Positions 50,854-59,895 of a stretch of 64,000 bases of DNA are shown here, piece by piece. The notes beneath the pieces are model-generated. The model made no database searches. It saw only the letters and a program-made list of their open reading frames with translations, and had not been told where the DNA came from. Each line of letters begins with the position of its first letter. Position 1 is the stretch's first letter. The DNA comes from Brevibacillus ruminantium (GTDB taxonomy: Bacteria; Bacillota; Bacilli; Brevibacillales; Brevibacillaceae), in contig NZ_CP098755.1 of assembly GCF_023746555.1 (NCBI RefSeq), positions 1,268,001 through 1,332,000 on the forward strand, read 5' to 3'. Made by a program: the position numbers and the translations under genes.

Positions 50854-52197
50854 ATGAATGCGAGTGTGATCGTCAAAAAAGCATGGGGGTACCGGCATGT
50901 CATTCTCGTCGTGTTATGGCTGCTTTACATTATCAACTATTTTGACAGGCTGGCCGTTCTGACTTTTTTGCCCTATATCCAAAAGGATTTGAATCTCACT
51001 CCTGTGGAGCTGGGGCAGCTGGCATCGGTCTTTTTCTTTGCTTATTCGTTAGCACAAGTCACAGCGGGATTTTTGGCTGACAGGTTTGGGCCGAAAAAGA
51101 TCATGTATATTGCGATGGTCGTTTTCACACTGGTCACAGCGCTAACCGGTGCGGTGAAATCCTTCGGTCAGTTCCTGGCCTTGCGCATCGGGCTTGGCTT
51201 GGGAGAGGGGCATCATTTTGCCCCAGCCTGCCGGACGATCAACAACTGGTTTCCGCTTGCCGAGCGGGGCCGTTCCGTCTCCTTTTTTGCCACGTCCTGG
51301 GCAGTGGCGCCGGCGATCGTTCCGGTTCTGATTACGAGCATCTCTTTTTATTTTTTTGACGGCTCATGGCGCCCCGTTTTTTATCTTCTGGCCATCCCCG
51401 GTGTGATCGGGATGTGGGCACTCTGGTACTACATCACCAACACACCGAAGGAGATGCTGGAGAAAGGCCGGCTCAGCCAGGAAGAGTATCGTCACATCAT
51501 GGAAGGGAGTATGGATGAGACCGCACCTGCGACAGCGCAAGAAGGGGAGAAGAAAAGCAACCGCATTTTTCTGCGGGACGGGTACTTCTACGTTTATACG
51601 CTGCTCCTGTTTTGCCAGTGCGCAGTGTATTGGGGAACGACCACCTGGCTCACCACTTTCCTCGTTCAGCAACATGGCCTCAACCTGAAAGAGATGGGGC
51701 TCTTTGCTTCCGCACCGTATATCGTCGCCTTTTTCGCGATGATGCTGGGGGGATGGCTGATGGACAAGGTGATGCATCGGATGAAGCCGGTGGCCTTGAT
51801 CGCCTACGTGGGCTGTATCCCGGTCCTCTACCTGCTGGGCAGTGTGGAAAAGGGCCAAACAGGTATGCTGATGATCATGCTGCTGCTGGCTGGTTTCTTC
51901 GTCAATCTCAACTTCGGAACCATTTACGCCTATATTCAGAAGCGTTACCCGCGGGAGGTAGTCGGCGGGGCGACTGGACTTGCAAACGGGATCGGGCAAA
52001 TGGGGTCGTTCATCTCTCCGCTCGTGGCCGGCTATCTGGTCATCGTGCAGGCTGACGGCACACAGGATTTCAGCAAAGTCTTCCTCTTCTTCTCACTGAC
52101 GGCCGCTGTTGCCGCTGTATGCGCACTGATTTTGAAGGAAAACAAGCTGAATCTGCCTGCAAAAGCGACACGGGATGAAGCAGAGCAGGCTGTTTGA
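50854..52197 (+). CDS. MFS transporter (anion:cation symporter-type)
   Basis: 447 residues with 12 membrane helices in two halves separated by a charged loop near 215-240. The MFS motif between helices 2 and 3 is GFLADRFGPKKIMY. WLLYIINYFDRLAVLTFLPY and RIGLGLGEGHHFAPACRTIN are characteristic of the ACS family, which imports organic acids such as glucarate, phthalate or tartrate. ATG 50854 is behind AAAGGATGGGG; earlier starts are upstream of the sigma-54 promoter. A fourth M20 enzyme begins 70 bases later, so the imported compound may be an N-acyl or peptide-like acid. Confidence 0.9.
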   Translation: MNASVIVKKAWGYRHVILVVLWLLYIINYFDRLAVLTFLPYIQKDLNLTPVELGQLASVFFFAYSLAQVTAGFLADRFGPKKIMYIAMVVFTLVTALTGAVKSFGQFLALRIGLGLGEGHHFAPACRTINNWFPLAERGRSVSFFATSWAVAPAIVPVLITSISFYFFDGSWRPVFYLLAIPGVIGMWALWYYITNTPKEMLEKGRLSQEEYRHIMEGSMDETAPATAQEGEKKSNRIFLRDGYFYVYTLLLFCQCAVYWGTTTWLTTFLVQQHGLNLKEMGLFASAPYIVAFFAMMLGGWLMDKVMHRMKPVALIAYVGCIPVLYLLGSVEKGQTGMLMIMLLLAGFFVNLNFGTIYAYIQKRYPREVVGGATGLANGIGQMGSFISPLVAGYLVIVQADGTQDFSKVFLFFSLTAAVAAVCALILKENKLNLPAKATRDEAEQAV

Positions 52198-52267
52198 CCA
52201 AACCAAGACTGGGATTGGTGACTGGAAGGAAAAGAGACAGACAAGGTCACCGGAAAGGGTGGAAATC

Positions 52268-53506
52268 ATGGGAAATCAGGATAACGGGACAAAAGCAGGA
52301 AGCACCGTACATCTGGACAGATTGCAGCAGGCCTTTTCATTGATCGACGAAGCCGATGCCGTTGCTTTTTTGCAGGAGTTGATCGCCATAAACAGTGTAA
52401 ATCCTCCGGGAAACGAGACTGCTGTCGCGGAGGCCATTTTGCGCAGAGCGGCGGCGGCCGGACTGGAAACCAGCATCGACGAGGTCGAACCGGAGCGCGC
52501 CAACCTGTTCGTGAGCTTGAACGGAGCGGACTGCTCGGCGGATAAGAAGGTGCTCGTGTACAGCGGCCACCTCGATACCGTACCGACGGGAAGCATTCAG
52601 TGGCAGCATGATCCATTTGGCGGCGAGCGAGTGGGAAACAAAGTGTATGGCAGAGGCACCACCGATATGAAGGGCGGTGTCGCGGCGATGATCCTGGCGA
52701 TGGAGTATCTGCATCGGGCGGGCATCGAGCTGAACGGCTCCCTTCGCTTCGCCGGTACAGTAGGGGAAGAGGTAGATTGCCTTGGGGCAAAAGCCGTCAT
52801 CGCGCGGAGGCAGCTCGACGATGCGACAGCGATGGTAATCTCCGAGCCAAGCAATAATCAGCCTTTTATCGCCCACAAAGGAGCGCTTTGGCTGGAACTT
52901 ATCACCTATGGCAAAACGGCTCACGGCTCCATGCCTGAACAGGGTGTAAACGCGATCATGGCCATGGCCCGCTTTATTCAGGAGCTGAATAGCTATGCCT
53001 TTACGTACAGCCCCCACCCGCTGCTGGGTCACCCAACGATGAATATCGGCGTCATCCACGGCGGTGTTAAGACAAATGTCGTACCGGATCAGTGCAGCTT
53101 GATGCTGGATATCCGCACGGTCCCAGGCCAAAGCCATTCCGCAATCATACAAGAGCTGAATGAACTGCTGGAGCGGGTATGCGAGCCCATCGGCGCCCGT
53201 TTTGCGATTCACACAGCAAATGATCTGCCCGCAGTCACGACGGACCCGGACGATCCGTTTATCCAGCTTTCTCTGAATGCAGCGATGGCGTTTCTGGGAC
53301 GGGAGGTTCTGGCCAAAGGAGTAAACTATTACACAGACGGCTCTGTATATGGGCCCCATCTCGGGATTCCGATCCTGATTTACGGCCCCGGGGAGCCAAC
53401 GATGGCCCACCAGCCGGACGAATGGATCGAGGTAGACAACTATCTGGAATCGATTCGTTACTATATGGGATTGGCGGTATCCTATCTCGGCATCCGCTCG
53501 GAGTAG
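52268..53506 (+). CDS. M20-family ArgE/DapE-type amidohydrolase
   Basis: 412 residues. Zinc-site motifs VYSGHLDTVPTGS, GRGTTDMKGGVAAMI and the catalytic FAGTVGEEVDCLGA. A dimerisation domain with TYGKTAHGSMPEQGVNAIM, and the C-terminal YTDGSVYGP with a late His. ArgE/DapE-type enzymes hydrolyse N-acetyl or N-succinyl groups from amino acids. ATG 52268 has GGGTGG upstream; the frame is open to 52175 but that ATG overlaps the transporter and lacks a site. It is the second gene of the sigma-54 operon and probably cleaves the transporter's substrate. Confidence 0.9.
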   Translation: MGNQDNGTKAGSTVHLDRLQQAFSLIDEADAVAFLQELIAINSVNPPGNETAVAEAILRRAAAAGLETSIDEVEPERANLFVSLNGADCSADKKVLVYSGHLDTVPTGSIQWQHDPFGGERVGNKVYGRGTTDMKGGVAAMILAMEYLHRAGIELNGSLRFAGTVGEEVDCLGAKAVIARRQLDDATAMVISEPSNNQPFIAHKGALWLELITYGKTAHGSMPEQGVNAIMAMARFIQELNSYAFTYSPHPLLGHPTMNIGVIHGGVKTNVVPDQCSLMLDIRTVPGQSHSAIIQELNELLERVCEPIGARFAIHTANDLPAVTTDPDDPFIQLSLNAAMAFLGREVLAKGVNYYTDGSVYGPHLGIPILIYGPGEPTMAHQPDEWIEVDNYLESIRYYMGLAVSYLGIRSE

Positions 53507-53518
53507 GGAGAGGTAAAA

Positions 53519-53547
53519 TTGTAAAAATTCATTCGATTCTGTATAAT
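53519..53547 (+). promoter_or_regulatory. sigma-A promoter of the second sigma-54 activator gene
   Basis: TTGTAA (53519-53524), a 17-base spacer and perfect TATAAT (53542-53547). The 118-base leader contains CCTCCC paired with GGGAGG (53579-53614) and T-rich sequence, a weak attenuator-like hairpin. Confidence 0.65.
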
Positions 53548-53665
53548 GTAATGTGAAGAAGCAAAACGAAATACGAATCCTCCCGAAACCGTGCGAACAG
53601 CGCCGTGAGGGAGGTCTTTTCTATTTTCGGCATTCCATTTCATCTGTCCGGCCAGGAGGCTATTT

Positions 53666-55411
53666 ATGACAATCCAGCAAGTATGGAACCGTTCTTTTGC
53701 AATCAGCCCCCCATCACGGTGGAAAGAGACCGTGCGCATGATGGAGCAGGAGGTGCTGTTTGTCTTGGAAGAGGAAGATCTGTTTGTCTCGGAAGATCAA
53801 GAGCAGCGCTGCCCTGGTCTGTTGGGCGCCGTCAGGAAAACCGCCCCTGATCGGCTGGTTCCTGTCGGTGTAGCCACGCCTGATGAGATTGAAGGTCGTG
53901 AGGCGGAGTGGGGGCAATACGAGATCTGGGTCTTTCACAGCTCAGACGGGGTCATCGAGGGGTGGCTGCCGACCGAGTCGCTCTACCGCCATTTTTACCG
54001 GATGTACAAAGAACAGCAGGCGTATTATGCACTGGAGCTGGAAACGGTGTTTAACACCAGCTACGACATGTTTTACATCTCCGACGGAAACGGAATCACC
54101 CAACGCGTCAGTCCATCTGCGGAAAGAATCTACGGATACAAGCCGGAGGAACTGGTGGGCCGAAGCATTTACGAGCTGGAGCAGACGGGGGTGTTCCGCC
54201 CCTCCATCACCCGGCTGGTCCTGGAGCGGAAAGAGAAGGTGCAGGTCGTACAAACCACAGGGCTGGGCGGCAGATTGATGGTAGTAGGAACGCCGATCAA
54301 AGACGAGCAAGGCAAGGTCATCCGGGTGGTGAACTTCTGCCGGGACATCTCAGAAGAGAGGCGACTGCAAAGTGAATTGGAAGATGCCCGCGAACTGCTG
54401 GAAGGGTACAAGCAAGAGCTGCGCAAGCTGAGTGAGATGACAGTGCGCGAAGGCGGTTTCATCTGTAAAAGTGAACCGATGAAGCAGGTCGTTCATCTGG
54501 CAGGGAAGCTGGCGGAGGTGGACTCGACGGTACTCATCCTCGGCGAGTCAGGTGTGGGAAAAGAGGTGGTGGCCTCGTTCATCCATCACAACAGTCATCG
54601 GCGGGACAAGCCGTATATCAAGCTGAACTGTTCCGCCATTCCGGAGCATTTGCTGGAATCCGAGCTGTTTGGCTATGAGAAGGGCGCTTTTACCGGAGCG
54701 ACCAAAGAGGGGAAGCCGGGGCTGTTTGAGCTGGCCAATGAGGGAACCCTGTTTCTCGACGAAATTGGCGAGCTGCCCCTGACCTTGCAAGTCAAGCTGC
54801 TGCGCGTCCTGCAGGAGCATGAACTGGTGAGGATTGGCGGGACCAAACCGGTCAAAATCGATGTGCGGATTATCGCGGCGACTAATCGCAATCTGCAGGA
54901 GGAAACCAGGCAGGGGCGTTTTCGCGAGGATTTGTACTATCGCTTGAATGTCGTGCCGATGCATATCCCTCCGCTGAGGGAGCGTACCGATGATATTCTT
55001 CCCCTCGTTCTTTTTTTCCGGGACAGCTACAACAAAAAGTACAAAAAAGAGAAAAGCTTCTCACAGGAAGCCCTTGATTGCTTGTTGCTTTACCGATGGC
55101 CGGGCAATGTGCGAGAGCTGCAAAATATCGTCGAGCGTCTGATCGTCATTACCGATCAGGATGTGATTGAAGCCTATCATTTGCCGGAGATGCTGAGTCA
55201 CGCCCAGCATGCTGCCACAAAAGTAAGCGTCTCGGACATTCTGCCGCTAAAGACGGCAGTAGAGCTGTTGGAAAGGCAGCTGCTGACCATGGCCCGGGAC
55301 AAATATGGTACCACGACCAAAATGGCCGAGGTGCTGGGTGTCGATCAATCCACGATCAGCCGCAAGCTGAGCAGAATCAAGCCTGCTTCATCATTTGGCG
55401 AATCACGGTGA
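53666..55411 (+). CDS. sigma-54-dependent enhancer-binding activator with PAS domain (second copy)
   Basis: 581 residues with the same layout as the activator at 18343: an unassigned N-terminal region (about 1-125), one PAS domain (about 128-240; NTSYDMFYISDGNGITQRVS), AAA+ (Walker A GESGVGKE at 293-300, GAFTGA at 340-345, Walker B GTLFLDEIGEL) and a Fis-type helix-turn-helix (TTKMAEVLGVDQSTISRKLS). AGGAGG lies 6 bases before the ATG. It follows the MFS-M20 operon, whose sigma-54 promoter it probably activates through the TATGC-N6-GCATA sites. Its 3' end overlaps the convergent response regulator gene by 35 bases. Confidence 0.93.
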   Translation: MTIQQVWNRSFAISPPSRWKETVRMMEQEVLFVLEEEDLFVSEDQEQRCPGLLGAVRKTAPDRLVPVGVATPDEIEGREAEWGQYEIWVFHSSDGVIEGWLPTESLYRHFYRMYKEQQAYYALELETVFNTSYDMFYISDGNGITQRVSPSAERIYGYKPEELVGRSIYELEQTGVFRPSITRLVLERKEKVQVVQTTGLGGRLMVVGTPIKDEQGKVIRVVNFCRDISEERRLQSELEDARELLEGYKQELRKLSEMTVREGGFICKSEPMKQVVHLAGKLAEVDSTVLILGESGVGKEVVASFIHHNSHRRDKPYIKLNCSAIPEHLLESELFGYEKGAFTGATKEGKPGLFELANEGTLFLDEIGELPLTLQVKLLRVLQEHELVRIGGTKPVKIDVRIIAATNRNLQEETRQGRFREDLYYRLNVVPMHIPPLRERTDDILPLVLFFRDSYNKKYKKEKSFSQEALDCLLLYRWPGNVRELQNIVERLIVITDQDVIEAYHLPEMLSHAQHAATKVSVSDILPLKTAVELLERQLLTMARDKYGTTTKMAEVLGVDQSTISRKLSRIKPASSFGESR

Positions 55412-56033
55412 CCGCCTCTTCGCGAGTTTCTCGGCCCAGCTTTTTGTAAATGCCGCTCACGTAGTTTTTCACGGTTCCCATGGAGAGAAACAAAGCGTGT
55501 GAAATCTGCTGATTGTCGGCTCCGGTTGAGAGCCAGGAAGCGACCTCCCTTTCCCTGGGCGAAAAAAGGCCGTTTGACCAGTCGCGTTCAAACGCGTCGG
55601 CAGCTGGTACCAGCGCGAGGCGGGACGCAAGGGCAGAGGTGATGGAACCCGGCAGGATCAACTGATTTTCGTGGCATTGCTTGATGGCGGCGATCAGCTG
55701 GGTTGTCTCCAAATCCTTGACCAGATAACCGGAAGCACCGGTGATCAGCGCCTCCACGACATTTTGTTCATCCTGAAAACCGGTCAGCATGATGATCTTC
55801 AGCGACGGTGCGTGCTGTTTGATTTCCCGCACGGCAGAAATGCCGTCCAGCACCGGCATATGGATGTCCATCAGCACGATATCGGGAGTCAAGGACACAG
55901 CATGCTGAACGGCTTCCTGGCCGTTTGAGGCGGTGGCAATGACCTCCAGATCGGGGTCAGCCGACAGGAGGATACGCAATCCTTCGCGGATAATGGGCTC
56001 ATCTTCAGCGACAAGTATACGAATGGGCTTCAA
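55377..56033 (-). CDS. NarL/LuxR-family response regulator
   Basis: 218 residues. The receiver domain has the acidic pair in VAEDEP, phospho-acceptor Asp56 (IVLMDIHMPVLDG) and the conserved Lys in GYLVKDLE. The C-terminal LuxR helix-turn-helix reads FSPREREVASWLSTGADNQQ with ALFLSMGTVKNYVSGIYKKL. This is the LiaR/DesR layout. It overlaps the kinase gene upstream by 4 bases (start 56033, kinase stop 56030), so the pair is translated together. Target genes are unknown; no obvious partner operon lies on this strand. Confidence 0.93.
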   Translation of the reverse strand: MKPIRILVAEDEPIIREGLRILLSADPDLEVIATASNGQEAVQHAVSLTPDIVLMDIHMPVLDGISAVREIKQHAPSLKIIMLTGFQDEQNVVEALITGASGYLVKDLETTQLIAAIKQCHENQLILPGSITSALASRLALVPAADAFERDWSNGLFSPREREVASWLSTGADNQQISHALFLSMGTVKNYVSGIYKKLGRETREEAVTVIRQMMKQA

Positions 56034-57190
56034 GCGTAGTTCACCTCTTTTGCAGTTGTTGTGGGGATGGAGATGTGCAGGACCATTCCGCCAGCGGGGG
56101 CCGTTTCTACTATTAGTACTCCCCCGGCTTCCGTGACCCGATCGCGCATCGTGCGCAAACCGAAACCAAAGACGAGCGGTCCCTTTACCCCTTGTCCATC
56201 ATCTTGGAGTTGAAAGACAATCGCGTCCTCCACTCTTGCAAGCGAAAACTGAACAGATGCGCATTTTCCATGACGGATGCCGTTGGTCAAGCCTTCCTGC
56301 AACGCCCGATACAGGATCATTTCCAGCTTCGGGTCGAGCTGAGGCAGGTCAGGGGAAATGGCAGAATGGATGACAATCCCGGTCTGTTTGCTCGTCTCGT
56401 TCAACAAAGCCTGCAAGCTGGGGATAAATTGCAAAAAGGTTTGCCGCTCCGCAAACAGATGGACAGCCTTGCGCGCTTCCATCAGCCCTTTTTCCAAATG
56501 ATCTTCGACGGTTCTCAGTATTTTCTGGGCACCCTCCTGATCGCGCTGCAGGGTGAAGAGACCCGCGCGAAGGCCGATCAAAGCCGTCGTCAGCGTGTGA
56601 CCGACCGTATCGTGAAGCTCACGGGACACGCGTGTTCGCTCCTGGAGCAAAATATTTTCTTCCAGCTTGCGGGCAGCCTGTTGCAGTCGCTCATTGGCCA
56701 GAGCCAGTTGTTGCCTTTGCTCCAGCATTCGCTTGGCAAAGTGACTCAATAAAGCGATGGCGAAATACTCCAGCGAACGGGGGATGATGTAGGCAATCTC
56801 TGAGAAAGGAGGGAAGCCCTGATAGATCCAGCGGCTCAAACCAAAAGAGAGGACGCACGCGAGAGAAAAGCTCAAACTGAAGGCTGCCGAGTGGACAAAA
56901 GCGGCTTCTCCCAGCAATACAAACAGAAAGATTTGCGAGACAAACGAGTTGTCCATCGTATTCATCAGAAAGCCGAGTCCAAACTGGATGCCGATAAAAA
57001 GCAGGCCGCGCTTGCTATCGAGGGGAATGTTCCAGATGAAGAGTCGCAGAATGGAAAGGAAAAGAAAGAGTACAGCCGATCCAAATAACCACACGCTTCC
57101 TTCAGGATTGTTGATGATAAGCAGGAGCAGTGCAACTGCCAGGAAGATGGTCGTGACCGTGTCTAGTAAGAGTCCTGATTTACGGTCCAC
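56030..57190 (-). CDS. LiaS/DesK-type sensor histidine kinase
   Basis: 386 residues from a GTG start with AGGAG about 13 bases upstream. The N-terminal ~150 residues hold five or six membrane helices with almost no extracytoplasmic loop, so it probably senses the membrane itself. A short coiled coil (MLEQRQQLALANERLQQAAR) leads to the HisKA_3 motif ERTRVSRELHDTVGHTL with His193. The ATPase domain has YRALQEGLTNGIRHG and a late GFGLRTMRDRV. It pairs with the overlapping NarL-type regulator. Confidence 0.92.
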   Translation of the reverse strand: MDRKSGLLLDTVTTIFLAVALLLLIINNPEGSVWLFGSAVLFLFLSILRLFIWNIPLDSKRGLLFIGIQFGLGFLMNTMDNSFVSQIFLFVLLGEAAFVHSAAFSLSFSLACVLSFGLSRWIYQGFPPFSEIAYIIPRSLEYFAIALLSHFAKRMLEQRQQLALANERLQQAARKLEENILLQERTRVSRELHDTVGHTLTTALIGLRAGLFTLQRDQEGAQKILRTVEDHLEKGLMEARKAVHLFAERQTFLQFIPSLQALLNETSKQTGIVIHSAISPDLPQLDPKLEMILYRALQEGLTNGIRHGKCASVQFSLARVEDAIVFQLQDDGQGVKGPLVFGFGLRTMRDRVTEAGGVLIVETAPAGGMVLHISIPTTTAKEVNYA

Positions 57191-57341
57191 CCTTTCCCCA
57201 CTCCTCTCGAACGTAATCGACTTTCATTATATAGGAAAATAATAGGAAGATGGATAAAATTCAAAAAAAACTGGAAGGATTTCAGCAAAGCAAAGAGAAG
57301 AAAGAACAGTTAAAGCGGTATGCGTGAAAGGAGAAAGCAAC

Positions 57342-58238
57342 ATGACAGCAAATACAGCAAAAACAATCGGATTTGTAGGAATCGGCGTGATGGGCAAGAG
57401 CATGGCTGGCCATCTGATGAAAGCGGGTCACCAGGTACTGGTGTACAACCGGACAAAGCAAAAAGCAGAAGATCTCGTCGCCCAAGGCGCGGTGTGGAAG
57501 GACCAGGTTGCGGAGCTGGCGGCTGAAGCAGACGTCATCATCACGATGGTTGGCTATCCGAAAGACGTAGAAGAAGTCTACCTGGGTGAAAAAGGGATCA
57601 TCCCTCATGCCAAACCAGGCAGCTATTTGATTGATATGACCACGTCCAAGCCGTCTTTGGCGATTAAAATCTATGAAGAAGCAAAAAAACGCTCACTCTA
57701 TTCGCTGGATGCCCCTGTATCGGGCGGCGATGTGGGTGCTCGTGAAGCCCGCCTGACGATTATGGTTGGCGGTGATTCGGAAGTGTTTGCAGCAATGGAG
57801 CCGATCTTTGCACTCATGGGAACCAACGTGATTCTGCAGGGGGGACCTGGTGCGGGACATCATACCAAAATGTCCAACCAGATCGCCATTGCTTCCAATA
57901 TGATCGGTGTTTGTGAAGCGATTGCCTATGCCAAAAAAGCGGGTCTCGATCCGACCAACGTCCTGAAAAGCATCGAGGCGGGAGCGGCGGGAAGCTGGTC
58001 GCTGAGCAATCTGGCGCCGCGCATGATCGCAGGCAACTTCGCCCCCGGCTTCTACGTCAAACACATCATCAAAGACATCTCGATTGCGCTGGAAGCAGCA
58101 AAAGAGATGGGACTGGCTACACCGGGCCTGGAGCTGTCTCTCTCGCTGTATCAAGAGCTGGCTGCCCAGGGCATGGAGGAAAACGGCACGCAAGCGCTGA
58201 TCAAATGGTACGACAAGCATTTTGGGGAAACCGTGTAA
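57342..58238 (+). CDS. 3-hydroxyisobutyrate dehydrogenase-family NAD(P) oxidoreductase
   Basis: 298 residues. The Rossmann signature is FVGIGVMGKSMAGHL. The substrate loop is LDAPVSGGDVGAREARLTIM, and the catalytic Lys lies in GAGHHTKMSNQIAIASNMIG. The family includes 3-hydroxyisobutyrate dehydrogenase (MmsB), tartronate semialdehyde reductase (GarR) and related beta-hydroxyacid dehydrogenases; the substrate cannot be chosen from sequence alone. AAAGGAG lies 8 bases before ATG 57342; the GTG at 57324 is in front of that site. It is monocistronic with a terminator after it. Confidence 0.92.
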   Translation: MTANTAKTIGFVGIGVMGKSMAGHLMKAGHQVLVYNRTKQKAEDLVAQGAVWKDQVAELAAEADVIITMVGYPKDVEEVYLGEKGIIPHAKPGSYLIDMTTSKPSLAIKIYEEAKKRSLYSLDAPVSGGDVGAREARLTIMVGGDSEVFAAMEPIFALMGTNVILQGGPGAGHHTKMSNQIAIASNMIGVCEAIAYAKKAGLDPTNVLKSIEAGAAGSWSLSNLAPRMIAGNFAPGFYVKHIIKDISIALEAAKEMGLATPGLELSLSLYQELAAQGMEENGTQALIKWYDKHFGETV

Positions 58239-58280
58239 GGCTTATTTTTTCCGGCAATCATTGGCGGAAAAGAGAATAAG

Positions 58281-58316
58281 ACCCGAGTCGCAGTGAGGAC
58301 TCGGGTTTTCTTTTTT
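58281..58316 (+). terminator. terminator of the beta-hydroxyacid dehydrogenase gene
   Basis: ACCCGAGTC (58281-58289) pairs perfectly with GACTCGGGT (58298-58306), followed by TTTCTTTTTT. Confidence 0.88.
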
Positions 58317-58340
58317 AGGGGAAGTAACCGGAAATGAGGA

Positions 58341-58369
58341 TTGACAGATCATTTGGCGAACCGTAGAAT
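58341..58369 (+). promoter_or_regulatory. sigma-A promoter of the TetR-ABC operon
   Basis: TTGACA (58341-58346), a 17-base spacer and TAGAAT (58364-58369). Confidence 0.85.
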
Positions 58370-58374
58370 CTTTT

Positions 58375-58401
58375 TATGAATATAAAATAAAATTATTCAT
58401 A
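58375..58401 (+). promoter_or_regulatory. candidate TetR autoregulatory operator
   Basis: TATGAATA (58375-58382) and TATTCATA (58394-58401) form a perfect 8-base inverted repeat around 11 AT-only bases. It covers the expected transcription start, 23 bases before the TetR start codon. Confidence 0.7.
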
Positions 58402-58423
58402 GGTTCGTAATGTGGAGGGTTCT

Positions 58424-59044
58424 ATGGCGAAAAAATTCTCTGAAGAGGAAAAAACGATCATTCGCGGCAAGCTGATGGAACAAGCGCACCACTGCTTTTC
58501 CACCCTGGGGCTGAAGAAGACGAGCGTCGTTGATTTGACTCGGGCAGCGGGAATCGCACAGGGTTCTTTTTACCTCTTTTTCGATTCAAAGGAAGAGCTT
58601 TATTTGGAAATCCTGCAGCAGGAGGAAGCAGAAATTCATCGGCAATTGCTCGAGCGGTACTGGTCCACGGAGAAGCTGATCAGGGAGAGCTTTCGCCAAT
58701 TTTTGCGCGAGTCGTTCACGATTATGGAGACGAACCCGTTGCTGCGCCAGTTGCATGAGGAAGAGACGATGAATACGTTGCTGCGAAAATGGCCCAAGGA
58801 AAAGCTGGAGGAGCTGTTTGAAAGCGACGCCCGATCGTTTGCACCGCTGATCAGACACATGCAGGAAAGTGGAGTCATCTCCCGGGAGCATGATCCGGAG
58901 GTGATTGTCAGTCTGATCCGCTCCGTTGTTTTGCTGACTCTGCACAAAAAGCAGATCGGGGATGAAATTTTCGCACCGACCATTGATTTGCTTGTGGAAC
59001 TGATTGCTTCCGGTTTGATCCGGTCGGGGGATGATGCGCGATGA
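58424..59044 (+). CDS. TetR/AcrR-family transcriptional repressor
   Basis: 206 residues. The N-terminal helix-turn-helix reads GLKKTSVVDLTRAAGIAQGS followed by the diagnostic FYLFFDSKEELYLEIL. The C-terminal ligand domain is helical and unassigned. ATG 58424 follows GGAGGG; a GTG at 58412 is inside the ribosome site. The stop overlaps the ABC ATPase start by ATGA. It probably represses its own operon through the adjacent palindrome and is released by a compound exported by the ABC system. Confidence 0.92.
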   Translation: MAKKFSEEEKTIIRGKLMEQAHHCFSTLGLKKTSVVDLTRAAGIAQGSFYLFFDSKEELYLEILQQEEAEIHRQLLERYWSTEKLIRESFRQFLRESFTIMETNPLLRQLHEEETMNTLLRKWPKEKLEELFESDARSFAPLIRHMQESGVISREHDPEVIVSLIRSVVLLTLHKKQIGDEIFAPTIDLLVELIASGLIRSGDDAR

Positions 59045-59895
59045 TTCAGGTGAACCAGTTGTTTTTTCGCTATCCGGGCTGCCGCGATTATACGCTGCGC
59101 GAGATCAGCTTTGCCATCGGGAAGGGGGAGGTTTTTGGCTTTCTGGGTCCGTCTGGGGCGGGAAAGAGCACACTGCAAAAAATCCTCATCGGCATGCTGA
59201 GACAGTACGAGGGGCAAGTGGTCGTATTAGGGGAGGAAATCAGCCGCACTGGATCGGATTTCTATCAGAGAATTGGCGTTGCCTTTGAATTCCCCAATTT
59301 CTACGGCCGCTTTACCGCTTTGGAAAATCTGGAGCTGTTTCGTTCGCTGTACGCCGGTCGGACAAAATCTTCACTGGCCATGCTGGAGGAGGTGGGGCTG
59401 GAAGAGCATCGGAACGTGAGGGTATCGGACTTTTCCAAAGGGATGAAGATGCGGCTCAACCTTTGCAGGGCCTTGCTTCACGATCCTGATCTGTTGTTCC
59501 TCGACGAGCCGACATCCGGTCTAGACCCTTTCAATGCAAAAATGGTGAAAAGTCTGATCCTGCAAAAAAAGGCTGCCGGAAAAACCGTTTTGATCACGAC
59601 GCACAACATGCAGGCAGCAGAAGAGCTGTGTGACCGAATTGCTTTTGTGGTGGACGGAAAAATCGTCCTGATGGATACGCCCCGGAATCTGAAACTGAGA
59701 AACGGAGAACCCAAGCTGCATGTGGAATATCGGCGGTCTGGAGTGCTGCTCCGGGAAGAATTTTCGCTAAAGGGAATCGGGCATAATCCGGTGTTTTTGG
59801 AGACGCTCCGAAAACAATCGGTAGAGACCATCCATACAGCAGAAGCATCTCTGGAGGACGTATTTGTCAGAGCGACGGGGAGGAGTCTGGAATGA
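59041..59895 (+). CDS. ABC exporter ATPase
   Basis: 284 residues. Walker A GPSGAGKSTLQ, Q-loop-equivalent VAFEFPNFYGR, signature DFSKGMKMRLNLCRAL, Walker B LLFLDEPTSGLDPF and switch LITTHNMQAAEEL. The signature starts FSKGMK rather than LSGGQ, as in many drug and lipid exporters of the ABC-2 class, and the switch His is followed by Asn instead of Asp. A C-terminal extension of about 60 residues is typical of the class. It overlaps both neighbours by 4 bases. Two membrane proteins follow. Confidence 0.92.
   Translation: MIQVNQLFFRYPGCRDYTLREISFAIGKGEVFGFLGPSGAGKSTLQKILIGMLRQYEGQVVVLGEEISRTGSDFYQRIGVAFEFPNFYGRFTALENLELFRSLYAGRTKSSLAMLEEVGLEEHRNVRVSDFSKGMKMRLNLCRALLHDPDLLFLDEPTSGLDPFNAKMVKSLILQKKAAGKTVLITTHNMQAAEELCDRIAFVVDGKIVLMDTPRNLKLRNGEPKLHVEYRRSGVLLREEFSLKGIGHNPVFLETLRKQSVETIHTAEASLEDVFVRATGRSLE

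Noticed and set aside
57272-57286. TGGAAGGATTTCAGC as a sigma-54 promoter of the beta-hydroxyacid dehydrogenase gene
   Set aside because: GG and GC are at the right spacing, but both boxes match poorly and no activator sites are visible.
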